From Chryseotalea sp. WA131a (GTDB taxonomy: Bacteria; Bacteroidota; Bacteroidia; Cytophagales; Cyclobacteriaceae), in contig CP073016.1 in the NCBI GenBank assembly GCA_025370075.1, positions 4,030,001 to 4,094,000 on the forward strand: DNA of 64,000 nt, read 5' to 3'. The translations under genes were made by a program, and so were the position numbers. This document shows positions 36,119-44,493 of the stretch, piece after piece. Positions within the stretch are counted from its first letter, which is position 1, and each line of letters opens with the position of its first letter. The notes below the pieces were generated by a model. It was not told the DNA's origin. It was given only the letters and a program-made list of their open reading frames with translations, and ran no database searches.

Positions 36119-36480
36119 TGACGATGAAACTAAAACCGGTAAAGACGAAAAAAGATTACCAAGCAGCACTGGCACGATTGGAATTTATTTTCGATGCCAA
36201 AAAAGGAAGCGCGGAAGGGGACGAGCTCGAAATCTTGGGCATTCTGATTGACCAATATGAAAATGAACATTTTCCAATTGATTTGCCCGATCCGATTGAA
36301 GCCATTAAGTTTAGAATGGAGCAGCTTGGATATACGCAAAGCGACTTAGCAAAAGTGGTTGGTTTGAAAAGCAGGGCAAGCGAAATTTTAAGTAAGAAAA
36401 GAAAATTATCGCTTGATATGATTAGACAAATCCATGATAAATTGAATATCTCAACAGATGTTTTAATACAGGTTTATTAA
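36118..36480 (+). CDS. higA: HigA-family antitoxin with helix-turn-helix domain
   Basis: The 120-residue product is the cognate antitoxin of the preceding HigB. The N-terminal half is acidic and helical (the likely toxin-binding part), and the C-terminal half (about 65-118) is an XRE-type helix-turn-helix: MEQLGYTQSDLAKVVGLKS, then SEILSKKRKLSLDMIRQIHD. Such proteins bind the toxin and repress their own promoter. Translation is coupled to the toxin because the ATG shares a base with the toxin stop. The TTG three bases earlier could also be read in frame but is less likely. Confidence 0.92.
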   Translation: MTMKLKPVKTKKDYQAALARLEFIFDAKKGSAEGDELEILGILIDQYENEHFPIDLPDPIEAIKFRMEQLGYTQSDLAKVVGLKSRASEILSKKRKLSLDMIRQIHDKLNISTDVLIQVY

Positions 36481-36606
36481 AAGGCCATTTAATTTATTAT
36501 TTTCTGTTTTCTCCCTAGATCACCAATTTTCTGTAATTCTCTGCGTTCACAAACAACAATTGGATTACCCTCGAATATTTGTTAACTTTTCGGTCTAATT
36601 TGCAAT

Positions 36607-37641
36607 ATGATTAAACTACTTTTTGCAACCTTTTTGTTTACAGCCGATGCCGATTCGTTGCGTTTAGAAACCATTAACGGCAAACAGTTTATTATTCACC
36701 AAATTGAAGCAAAAGAGACACTTTATTCAATTTCGAGAAGATATGGTGTGCAGGTAACAGCCATTATTGAGAGCAACGATCAATCGGGAGGTTCGTTGGC
36801 AGTAGGTCAATTATTGAAAGTGCCCTACGTACCAAAATCTAAAAACACTAAGCCTACTGAGCCAACTACTGTTTCGGCCATGAAATCGGCTCACGCCTTG
36901 CATATTGTGGCGGCAAAAGAAACCTTGTATTCCATTGCGCAGCAATATTCTCTTTCGGTCGACCAATTAAAACAATGGAACAACTTGACTGCCGATGAAC
37001 TAAAGCTTGGTCAGTCATTGATCGTGATCCAACCAAAATATCAATCGACTGCCGCACCGATTACAAAAACACCTTCGGAAGTACCTGCGATGAAAGGCGC
37101 AGGCGCCATGCACACCGTGGCGGCCAAAGAAACGCTTTATTCTATTTCGCGTCAATACAACATTTCGGTAACGCAATTGAAGCAATGGAATAATTTAACA
37201 AGCGATGAACTGAAACTCGATCAACAACTGATTGTAGTGCAGCCGAAGCATTCAACCACCGCTATTGCGGTCACCTCTACACCAACCAATACTGCACCTA
37301 CCACCAACGTATCACCAACAAACTCATCATCAACTACAACTACCATTCGCATTTCAGAAAAAGTAATGGGTGCTGATGAAGTAAAGGAAGAAGGCAATGG
37401 CGATTTAATGAGTGGTACTGAAAGCAGTCGTAAGTATTTGGCTTTCCACCGCACGGCCAAGATTGGGTCGGTATTGAAAGTAAGAAACCAACAAAACAAC
37501 AGGGAAGTATTTGTGCGGGTAGTGGGGCCTATGCCAGCAGATGCAACAGCCGATTTAGCAATACGTATTTCAAAAGCAGCCTTTAACCGGTTGGAAGCAG
37601 CCGAAGGAAAATTTAAAGCGGAGATTACATACTATCAATAG
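36607..37641 (+). CDS. Secreted protein with three LysM domains and a C-terminal double-psi beta-barrel-like domain
   Basis: The 344-residue product has a weak signal-like N-terminus (KLLFATFLFTADA), then three LysM domains (about 28-75, 96-142 and 171-218), each with the pattern AKETLYSISRxYxVxVxxLKQWNNL, separated by Ser/Thr/Pro linkers. The last 90 residues (LAFHRTAKIGSVLKVRNQQN, then EVFVRVVGPMP) resemble the double-psi beta-barrel of RlpA-like proteins, lacking the part that would make it a recognised transglycosylase. LysM repeats 2 and 3 are almost identical, pointing to recent internal duplication. Probably a periplasmic cell-wall-binding protein. Confidence 0.85.
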   Translation: MIKLLFATFLFTADADSLRLETINGKQFIIHQIEAKETLYSISRRYGVQVTAIIESNDQSGGSLAVGQLLKVPYVPKSKNTKPTEPTTVSAMKSAHALHIVAAKETLYSIAQQYSLSVDQLKQWNNLTADELKLGQSLIVIQPKYQSTAAPITKTPSEVPAMKGAGAMHTVAAKETLYSISRQYNISVTQLKQWNNLTSDELKLDQQLIVVQPKHSTTAIAVTSTPTNTAPTTNVSPTNSSSTTTTIRISEKVMGADEVKEEGNGDLMSGTESSRKYLAFHRTAKIGSVLKVRNQQNNREVFVRVVGPMPADATADLAIRISKAAFNRLEAAEGKFKAEITYYQ

Positions 37642-37642
37642 T

Positions 37643-37677
37643 AATTGACAGTTGACAACAAGCAATTGACAACTCAA
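37643..37677. repeat. Heptamer tandem repeat at the start of the OmpA-family gene
   Basis: Five 7-base units run AATTGAC, AGTTGAC, AACAAGC, AATTGAC, AACTCAA, starting right after the stop codon of the LysM gene. Both possible TTG start codons of the next gene (37645 and 37666) are inside this array. Confidence 0.6.
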
Positions 37678-38829
37678 AATCTTCCACCTATTCACGTTAA
37701 AAATCTCGTCACATTACGCTTTATCAATTTCCTACTGTCAAGTGCGCTTTTTTCTTTTTTAGCGTTTCCGTGTATTTCACAAAACCTAGTCCCCAACCCA
37801 AGCTTCGAAGAATTTTTTAAGTGCCCGGGCTCTTATAATTATTCGACTGATGGAAGACTTGCACCCGGTTGGTTTTCGCCCACTGCAGGCACCCCCGATT
37901 TATACAACGAATGCAGCAAAGGCGATGCAGATGTGCCTACCAATTGGGCGGGCTTCTCAAAAGCCTACACGGGCAAAGGCTACGCTGGCATCTATTGTTT
38001 TGTAAAGGGAAAGGAATACCGCGAGTATTTGCAGACGAAGTTAACGAAACCGTTGCAAGCGGAAGTAGAATATTATATTGAATATTTTTTCCGACTGTCG
38101 TCCAATTCTAAATACAGCATCGACCGGATTGGTTTGTTGTTGAGCGATTCGGCTGATTGGCGCACCAACGATGAACCGTGGGGCAAGTCAACATATGAAT
38201 ATAAAATGGCGTCTGCGTACAGTCGAACGACAGGCATCTGGAACAAGTGCCGCTTTTTTTACAAAGCAAAAGGTGGTGAGCAATACTTGACCATTGGTAA
38301 CTTTTCTGGAGATATTGAAACGCACACTTTTCACATAAAATTTTCAAAAGCAAAAGAGCCGATGCTCGATCGCGGTGCTTATTATTATATTGATGATGTT
38401 CGTGTGATTGCCTTTGAAGAACCGAAGAAGGTTAAAGAGAAACCGTTGATGGTGGAGGGGTATCCCGAAATCAAAGTGAATGAAACGTATATTTTAAAAA
38501 ATATCTATTTCGAGTTTGATAAGTATAACTTGATCAACGATTCGTTTGCCGAATTAGATAAATGGATTTCTGTGATCCTTCAAAAGCAAAATTGGAAGAT
38601 TGAACTAACGGGCCACACCGATGAGCGAGGGAGTGAGGCATACAATGTGGAACTATCCATTCATCGAGTGGAAGCGGTGGCTGATTACTTGATTTCTAAA
38701 GGGATTGAACCTTCGCGTTTTAAATTGATTGGCGAAGGCAAGCGCAAGCCTTTGTCAGCCGGAAAAGATGAAACTGCTCACGCATTGAATAGAAGGGTGG
38801 AGATTCGTTTTTTTGAAAAGCAAAGATGA
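37666..38829 (+). CDS. OmpA-family outer-membrane/peptidoglycan-binding protein
   Basis: The 387-residue product has a signal peptide (FLLSSALFSFLAFPCISQ), an N-terminal beta-sandwich region starting NLVPNPSFEEFF (a carbohydrate-binding-like jelly-roll pattern common in Bacteroidota) and a C-terminal OmpA domain (about 275-385) with IYFEFDKYNLI, ELTGHTDERGSEAYNVELS and the RRVEI end, which binds peptidoglycan. There is no ATG or GTG ahead of the signal peptide; the only candidates are TTG codons at 37645 and 37666 inside a heptamer repeat, and I prefer the second. Its last four bases overlap the next gene. Confidence 0.87.
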   Translation: MTTQNLPPIHVKNLVTLRFINFLLSSALFSFLAFPCISQNLVPNPSFEEFFKCPGSYNYSTDGRLAPGWFSPTAGTPDLYNECSKGDADVPTNWAGFSKAYTGKGYAGIYCFVKGKEYREYLQTKLTKPLQAEVEYYIEYFFRLSSNSKYSIDRIGLLLSDSADWRTNDEPWGKSTYEYKMASAYSRTTGIWNKCRFFYKAKGGEQYLTIGNFSGDIETHTFHIKFSKAKEPMLDRGAYYYIDDVRVIAFEEPKKVKEKPLMVEGYPEIKVNETYILKNIYFEFDKYNLINDSFAELDKWISVILQKQNWKIELTGHTDERGSEAYNVELSIHRVEAVADYLISKGIEPSRFKLIGEGKRKPLSAGKDETAHALNRRVEIRFFEKQR

Positions 38830-39611
38830 CTGCCAAAAAGCGTTTGTACATTCTTAGCTTAAAAGATTTTTTGGATGAAAAAGTAGATCAATTCAATCGG
38901 CCAGGTTTTATTGAATTAGATCCTATTTCAATTCCCTATCAATACCAAAAAAAACAAGACATTGAAATTGCAGCACTGATGGCCGCAGTGCTGGCGTGGG
39001 GGCAGCGCGCAACAATAATCAACAAAGCCAATGAGTTTTTACATTGGATGGATGGTGCGCCCTATGATTTTTTGCTGCATCATCGCCCAAGCGATCTGAA
39101 GTCGTTTGCTGCCTTTAAGCACCGCACCTTTAATGGTACGGATGCGTTGTATTTTATCGAATCCCTCAAAAGTATTTATCAAAGGCATTCTTCGCTTGAA
39201 GATGCTTTTTTGATTCAGCCATCAGACGAAACAACAGAAACGGCCCTGCTTCATTTTCACCAGCTTTTTTTCAGCTTGGAATTTGCTCCTGCGCGCACAC
39301 GCAAGCATCTCTCCACACCCGCGCGCAAATCGGCATGCAAACGACTAAACATGTTTTTGCGATGGATGGTGCGGCACGATGGCAAGGGTGTTGACTTTGG
39401 CATCTGGAAAAAAATTCAACCGCACCAGCTCGTTTGCCCGTTGGATGTGCACGTAGAGCGGGTGGCCAAGAAACTCAAACTTTTATGCAAGCAACCGCCC
39501 AATTGGCAAACTGCGGTAGAATTAACCAATTTGTTAAAATGTTTAGACCCCGCTGATCCTGTAAAATATGATTTTGCGTTGTTTGGGTTGGGGGTAGAAG
39601 AGAAGTTCTAA
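38826..39611 (+). CDS. TIGR02757 (DUF2400) family protein
   Basis: The 261-residue product matches TIGR02757, a conserved Bacteroidota protein of unknown biochemical role. Visible family traits are YQKKQDIEIAALMAAVLAWG, the CKRLNMFLRWMVR helix and the PLDVHVERVAKKL segment, a pattern that recalls helix-hairpin-helix DNA glycosylase folds. It is cytoplasmic, without signal or membrane segments. Its ATG overlaps the stop of the OmpA gene by four bases (ATGA), so translation is coupled even though the two products act in different compartments. Confidence 0.88.
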   Translation: MTAKKRLYILSLKDFLDEKVDQFNRPGFIELDPISIPYQYQKKQDIEIAALMAAVLAWGQRATIINKANEFLHWMDGAPYDFLLHHRPSDLKSFAAFKHRTFNGTDALYFIESLKSIYQRHSSLEDAFLIQPSDETTETALLHFHQLFFSLEFAPARTRKHLSTPARKSACKRLNMFLRWMVRHDGKGVDFGIWKKIQPHQLVCPLDVHVERVAKKLKLLCKQPPNWQTAVELTNLLKCLDPADPVKYDFALFGLGVEEKF

Positions 39612-39776
39612 AGGCATGCGGTTCATTTATTGTTCAATGGTTTTCGATTTAAGTTATGATTGGTGAATCAATAAGGATGATGTTGCCATCTCCCCTTAAT
39701 TTTTTTGACCAGCGGTATATTACAGAAATGAAAAATTTATTTACCTTTTACGACTTTTTAAAACTTACCAACTTCT

Positions 39777-41486
39777 ATGAATCTGAATACTGAAGCGGAG
39801 AAAAAAAATACCTACGATGCTATTGTGGTAGGTACGGGAATTAGTGGAGGCATTGCAGCCAAAGAACTAACCGAAAAGGGTTTGAAAACACTGGTGCTAG
39901 AGCGAGGGCGCGATGTAAAGCACCCCGATTACCCCACCGCAACAAAAGATCTGTGGCAGTTGGAAAATGCGAACAAGCCCACCCAAGAAGATCTGCGGAA
40001 GCAAGGTGTGCAAAATCGTACGGGATACACCACCAACCAAGATACCAAGCACTGGTTTGTCAATGATTTAGAACATCCTTATACCGAGAAAGAAGGAACC
40101 CGCTTTGATTGGATGCGCGGCTACCATGTAGGTGGTCGGTCTATCATGTGGGGCAGACAGAGCTATCGCTTGAGCCCCATGGATTTTGAAGCCAACGCCA
40201 AAGATGGTATAGCGGTAGATTGGCCGGTGCGCTATGACGAAATTGCACCATGGTACGATTATGTAGAACAATATGTTGGGGTGAGTGGCCAAAATGAAGG
40301 GCTTGCGCAGTTGCCCGATGGAAAGTTTCTTCCGCCTATGGAATTGAATTGCGTAGAGTTGGAATTGAAGAAAACATTGAAAGAAAAATTTGATAGGGCC
40401 TTTACTATTGGTAGAACGGCCCATGCCACCGCTCCACTAGCACACATGCCTTGGCGCGGCACTTGCCAATTTAGAAATTTATGTGCGCGCGGTTGCCCGT
40501 ATGGCGGATATTATAGCAGCAACTCAGGTGGATTGATATCGGCAGAAAAAACGGGCAATATGACATTGCGGGCCAATTCGGTGGTGACAGAAATTATTTA
40601 TGATGAGCAAAAAGGCAAAGCCACGGGCGTGAAAGTGCTGGATGGCGTAACGGGCGAGCAAATGGAATTTTATGCAAATGTCATTTTCTTGTGTGCTTCT
40701 ACCATGGGCTCCGCGTTTATCATGCTCAATTCTATTTCCAATCGTTTCCCCAATGGTTTTGGAAATGATAGTGGGGAGTTGGGTCACAATATCATGGATC
40801 ATCAACTAGGTGTAGGTGCGGGTGGCATGGTAGAAGGTTTTGAAGATCAATATTACTTTGGCCGAAGGGCAAACGGTTTTTACATTCCACGTTACCGCAA
40901 TGTTGGAAAAGATAAGCGCGATTACTTGCGTGGATTTGGATACCAAGGTGGTGGCAGCCGGCAAGGTTGGGGCAGCTTGGTAGCGGAAATGGCTATTGGC
41001 GAAGACCTAAAGAAAATGGCTTCTACGCCTGGCAGGTGGACAATCGGCATGATGGGCTTTGGCGAAATTTTACCGGACCATGCCAATCGGGTATCCATTA
41101 ACAAAGACAAAAAAGATATTCATGGTTTGCCTACTCTTCTTTTTGAAACAAATCTTAAGGAAAATGAACTGAAGATGCGGGTGGATATGAAAAATGATGC
41201 CGTGGAAATGTTAGAAGCGGCCGATGTTAAAAATATTCATTCGTATGATAATGTAACAGGGATCGGCCTTGGTATCCACGAAATGGGCACTGCGCGCATG
41301 GGCAAAGACCCCAAAACATCGGTGCTCAACAAATGGAACCAAGTGCATGCTTGTAAAAATGTATTTGTTACCGATGGTTCGTTTATGACCTCTGCGGGAT
41401 GTCAGAATCCATCACTCACGTACATGGCCTTTACAGCACGTGCAGCCGATTTTGCCGTGAGCGAAATGAAAAAAGGAAATTTGTAA
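39777..41486 (+). CDS. GMC-family FAD-dependent oxidoreductase
   Basis: The 569-residue product is a glucose-methanol-choline oxidoreductase. The FAD-binding GTGISG lies at residues 19-24 (AIVVGTGISGGIAAKELTEK), followed by the GGRSIMWGRQSYRLSPMDF signature and the C-terminal active-site region EMGTARMGKDPKTSVL ... VFVTDGSFMTSAGCQNPSL, where the catalytic His of the family is H in GLGIHEMG and the second position is Asn in CQNPSL. It lacks its own signal peptide and is followed 19 bases later by a Tat-signal small subunit, matching the gluconate 2-dehydrogenase-type pairing, so it may be exported by hitchhiking on its partner. The sugar or alcohol substrate is unknown. Confidence 0.92.
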   Translation: MNLNTEAEKKNTYDAIVVGTGISGGIAAKELTEKGLKTLVLERGRDVKHPDYPTATKDLWQLENANKPTQEDLRKQGVQNRTGYTTNQDTKHWFVNDLEHPYTEKEGTRFDWMRGYHVGGRSIMWGRQSYRLSPMDFEANAKDGIAVDWPVRYDEIAPWYDYVEQYVGVSGQNEGLAQLPDGKFLPPMELNCVELELKKTLKEKFDRAFTIGRTAHATAPLAHMPWRGTCQFRNLCARGCPYGGYYSSNSGGLISAEKTGNMTLRANSVVTEIIYDEQKGKATGVKVLDGVTGEQMEFYANVIFLCASTMGSAFIMLNSISNRFPNGFGNDSGELGHNIMDHQLGVGAGGMVEGFEDQYYFGRRANGFYIPRYRNVGKDKRDYLRGFGYQGGGSRQGWGSLVAEMAIGEDLKKMASTPGRWTIGMMGFGEILPDHANRVSINKDKKDIHGLPTLLFETNLKENELKMRVDMKNDAVEMLEAADVKNIHSYDNVTGIGLGIHEMGTARMGKDPKTSVLNKWNQVHACKNVFVTDGSFMTSAGCQNPSLTYMAFTARAADFAVSEMKKGNL

Positions 41487-41505
41487 AACGATTAAACATA
41501 AAAAG

Positions 41506-42096
41506 ATGAACCAATTAATCGATCGAAGAGAAGCATTGCGCAAAACTGCGCTATTGATGGGTGCAGCGGTTTCAGCTTCTGCTATGGCAGGATTGCTCAA
41601 CGGCTGCAAGGCCAAACCAGATCTCAATTACAAGCCCGTGTTCTTTAATGAAGATCAAGCTCGATTGGTATCGGAGCTATCAGATATTATTATGCCCAAG
41701 ACCGATACACTAGGGGCCAAGGAAGTGGGAGTGCCCAACTTCATTGACAAAATGCTAAACGAATGTTACAAGAAAGAAGACCAAGATCGCTTCCTTGCGG
41801 GATTGGCTAGTTTTGATGAGGAAGCCAAGAAAGCACATGGCGATAGCTTTATTTACCTAAAACCGGAAGAGCAATTGACGTTTGTAAAAAAATACAACGA
41901 AGATTCAGTGAAAGCCAGTAAAGAGAAGCCGGGACCTAAACCATTTTTCTTAATGGCCAAAGAACTAACCTTGATGGGGTATTTTACTTCTGAGGAGGGA
42001 GCTACGAAAGTACTTCAATACGAAGCAGTTCCTGGCGCATACAAAGGCTGCATTCCTTTGAAAGAAGCAGGGCAGGGCAGAACGTGGGCTACGTAG
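41506..42096 (+). CDS. Gluconate 2-dehydrogenase subunit 3 family protein
   Basis: The 196-residue product is the small partner of the upstream GMC oxidoreductase. It starts with a twin-arginine signal (D6-RREALRKT, then a hydrophobic stretch) that ends in a lipobox L31-N32-G33-C34, so it is predicted to be Tat-exported and lipid-anchored. The mature domain matches the gluconate 2-dehydrogenase subunit 3 pattern (ELSDIIMPKTDTLGAKEVGV, then FIDKMLNECY). In known systems this subunit chaperones and anchors the flavoprotein. The GMC protein probably travels with it as a folded complex. Confidence 0.9.
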   Translation: MNQLIDRREALRKTALLMGAAVSASAMAGLLNGCKAKPDLNYKPVFFNEDQARLVSELSDIIMPKTDTLGAKEVGVPNFIDKMLNECYKKEDQDRFLAGLASFDEEAKKAHGDSFIYLKPEEQLTFVKKYNEDSVKASKEKPGPKPFFLMAKELTLMGYFTSEEGATKVLQYEAVPGAYKGCIPLKEAGQGRTWAT

Positions 42097-42126
42097 TTTA
42101 GGATGTCTACAAACGAAAAAAAATAA

Positions 42127-42591
42127 TCAAAAAAAATAAACGGGTATATAGAAACACCCAGCAGTTTTATATCCAATAAAAAGCGTTTTGTTGTGCAATA
42201 GACTAGCAATGGAGAAACAATCTTTAATTGCTCGGGCTTGTACCTTTCGCACCAGTTTTTGGCCAAATGAAGAGATACAAAAAGAGAAAAAACAAATAGC
42301 TAAGGTTTTGGCGGTGGTGTTATGGTTGGCAATTACATTTTGCCCCTTGGGTAGACCTGTTTCGGTATCTATGAGAGTGTTTTTTCCGTCTTGGCCTGTT
42401 TTAGTTGTGGGGTCATAAGGGAGTGCCAATACCAAGGGTTTTTCTTCAAATAAACTATCAATAGCTTGAGCCAGGGTTAGACTAGAAAAAGACCTAACCA
42501 ATGCTTGAGTATAAGTAAATGTTGTTCTTTTGAGCAAGTGTCTTGCGTATTTTTCACCTAGAACTGCATTATTGGGTGCTAGTGATGCCAT
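42127..42591 (-). pseudogene. Truncated DUF1800 family protein, N-terminal part only
   Basis: The first 80 or so residues (ASLAPNNAVLGEKYARHLLK, RTTFTYTQAL and ALPYDPTTKTGQDGKNTLID) match the N-terminus of DUF1800 proteins, Bacteroidota proteins of about 450-500 residues often paired with DUF1501 partners. After GLPKGQN the sequence changes to an unrelated, mostly hydrophobic and cysteine-containing tail (to 42127). The remaining three quarters of the family domain and the DUF1501 partner are missing. A deletion or insertion has cut the gene, with the end now convergent with the gluconate dehydrogenase-like gene. Confidence 0.72.
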
Positions 42592-42638
42592 ATCTAGAAA
42601 GATGTTATTGATACAAATGTAAGGTAAGGTCGTTTATT

Positions 42639-42755
42639 ATGAATATGCCCTTAGAACTTCCTTCCATTTCCGTAAACCCAGATTACGGATTAGAAAAAGA
42701 TGAGGCAAAACAATTGAAAGACAGTTGTTTAGGGCACTTATTTTCTAATGAGTAG
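42639..42755 (+). CDS. Possible small ORF of unknown function
   Basis: A 38-codon frame begins MNMPLELPSISVNPDYGLEK and ends at a TAG at 42753-42755. I recognise no family. It lies in the gap of about 320 bases between the DUF1800 remnant and the D-aminoacylase-like gene, and could be a fragment. Apart from it I see nothing in this gap. Confidence 0.2.
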   Translation: MNMPLELPSISVNPDYGLEKDEAKQLKDSCLGHLFSNE

Positions 42756-42912
42756 CAATAGAAAATTTAGTGCTTTGTAGTTTTTTTGGCAAGTAATTTC
42801 TCTCTTTGGGAATAGGTATCGTTTGGTTAAGAATTTCATTCTTTTTGTCACGAAGTAGACGCACCAACAGACTTGTTTTGAATTGCACTCTATACCAAAA
42901 AATGAATTAGCA

Positions 42913-44493
42913 TTATTTTATTTCACTTTTGTTATGAAGCCAGATACCTGGCGTATTGTTCGTGAGCTTGGAGTTCTTTATCACAAAAATACCGTTGACG
43001 AGCATCTGCTCGATACCTTCAGAATATTTTTTGGAATCTGTGTAAGTGGCTTTATCCTGAATCTTATCTATATCAAAGACAATGATATCTGCATAAGCGC
43101 CTTCCTGAATCCGTCCTCGATTGTATTGCTTGATTTGGTTAGCTGGCATTGAAGTCATTTTCTTGATCGCTTCTTCCAGCTTAATTACTTTCATTTCGCG
43201 AACATAGCGCGCAATCACCCTTGGAAAAGATCCATAGGAGCGGGGGTGAGGGAAAATACTTTTCTCTGGATTCACCAAGTCACCGTCTGTTTCAATCATA
43301 GAATAGGGATATTTCAAAATGTTAATTACATCTTGCTCATCCATCTCATGATAAATCGCCAGAAAACCGCCCTTGAGTTCTAGATCAATGATGGCTTGTA
43401 TTCCACCAGCTAGATTATTTTCATAGCCTTTGGCTTTCACATAGTCTTCCAATGTTTTTCCATTAAACAAGGTGTCGGATGGAATGCTATTGAATTGAAT
43501 GCGCCATAGGTCTTCACCAGTTTCATCGTTCATGATGATATCTTTCATATCAGCTTCGATTCGTTTACGAAGTTTCTCATCCTTCAGCCGCTTGGCCAAT
43601 TCAACGGTTCCGCCATCTAACGCCCACGCTGGAAATAGAATGTAGGAATAGGTATTAGCCGCTGTGTAAGGATAGAGATCTACCGAAATATCAATACCGG
43701 CATTTCTGGCCGAGTCAACAATTTCCAATCCCTTACTCGCTAATCCAAACTGCGCGACTCCCGCTGCTTTGAAGTGATTAATTTGCGCTGGCATATTAGC
43801 TTCTTTTACTATTCGGATGGTTTCGCGAATAGAAGAAAGTAATCCGCTTCCTTCATTTCGCATATGCGTAACATAAATACCATTATACTTAGCCGCCACT
43901 TTCGATAACTCAATGATTTCCTCTGTGGAAGAATATATACCGGGCACATAGATTTGACCTACCGAAAATCCTAAGGCACCTTGCTTCATTGATTGCTCCA
44001 CATAATACTTCATGCTATCAAGTTCCTCATTGGTGGCAGGGCGATTTTCCAAACCGATCACTTTTTTTCTTGTCCAGTTCAGACCAGAAAAGAAGGCAAC
44101 GTTGGGAGCTACTTTCAATGAAGCTGCATAGGTATCAATGGGATATGGCTGATCTCCACTATGTAAACTGGCGCAAATCGTTGTGATACCCTGTCGGAGA
44201 AAATTTTCTGGTTGTGGATATTGATGAATGGTGGTTTGAATGTGAGCATGACTATCAATAAAACCCGGAGAAATGATCTTGCCTCGAATGTCAATTACTG
44301 TATCAGCTTGAGCCGGATTAATTTTTTCTTTTGATACTTTTACAATCTTGTCGCCTTTGATGGCGATGTCGCCTACAAATCCATCGTTTCCTAATCCATC
44401 TATAATTGTACCGTTTGTATAAACTAAATCATACTCTTTCGGTGTTGGTTTACAGGCCGATAGAAATAGTACAAGGATAATAAAGGGCTTCAT
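42913..44493 (-). CDS. D-aminoacylase-like amidohydrolase lipoprotein
   Basis: The 526-residue product is an amidohydrolase-superfamily protein closest in pattern to N-acyl-D-amino-acid deacylases. It has a lipobox L11-S12-A13-C14, then NGTIIDGLGNDGFVGDIAI, the metal-binding D80-SHAH segment (H82, H84), GITTICASLHSGD at the position of the D-aminoacylase cysteine metal ligand, QINHFKAAG and the catalytic aspartate region MIETDGDLV. Its role would be deacylating N-acyl-D-amino acids or related amides in the periplasm. It overlaps the upstream esterase gene by four bases, so the two are a coupled pair. Confidence 0.88.
   Translation of the reverse strand: MKPFIILVLFLSACKPTPKEYDLVYTNGTIIDGLGNDGFVGDIAIKGDKIVKVSKEKINPAQADTVIDIRGKIISPGFIDSHAHIQTTIHQYPQPENFLRQGITTICASLHSGDQPYPIDTYAASLKVAPNVAFFSGLNWTRKKVIGLENRPATNEELDSMKYYVEQSMKQGALGFSVGQIYVPGIYSSTEEIIELSKVAAKYNGIYVTHMRNEGSGLLSSIRETIRIVKEANMPAQINHFKAAGVAQFGLASKGLEIVDSARNAGIDISVDLYPYTAANTYSYILFPAWALDGGTVELAKRLKDEKLRKRIEADMKDIIMNDETGEDLWRIQFNSIPSDTLFNGKTLEDYVKAKGYENNLAGGIQAIIDLELKGGFLAIYHEMDEQDVINILKYPYSMIETDGDLVNPEKSIFPHPRSYGSFPRVIARYVREMKVIKLEEAIKKMTSMPANQIKQYNRGRIQEGAYADIIVFDIDKIQDKATYTDSKKYSEGIEQMLVNGIFVIKNSKLTNNTPGIWLHNKSEIK

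Noticed and set aside
39728..39793. Possible 21-residue leader peptide overlapping the GMC gene start
   Set aside because: No regulatory structure or biased codons (such as repeated regulatory amino acids) to support a leader; likely chance.
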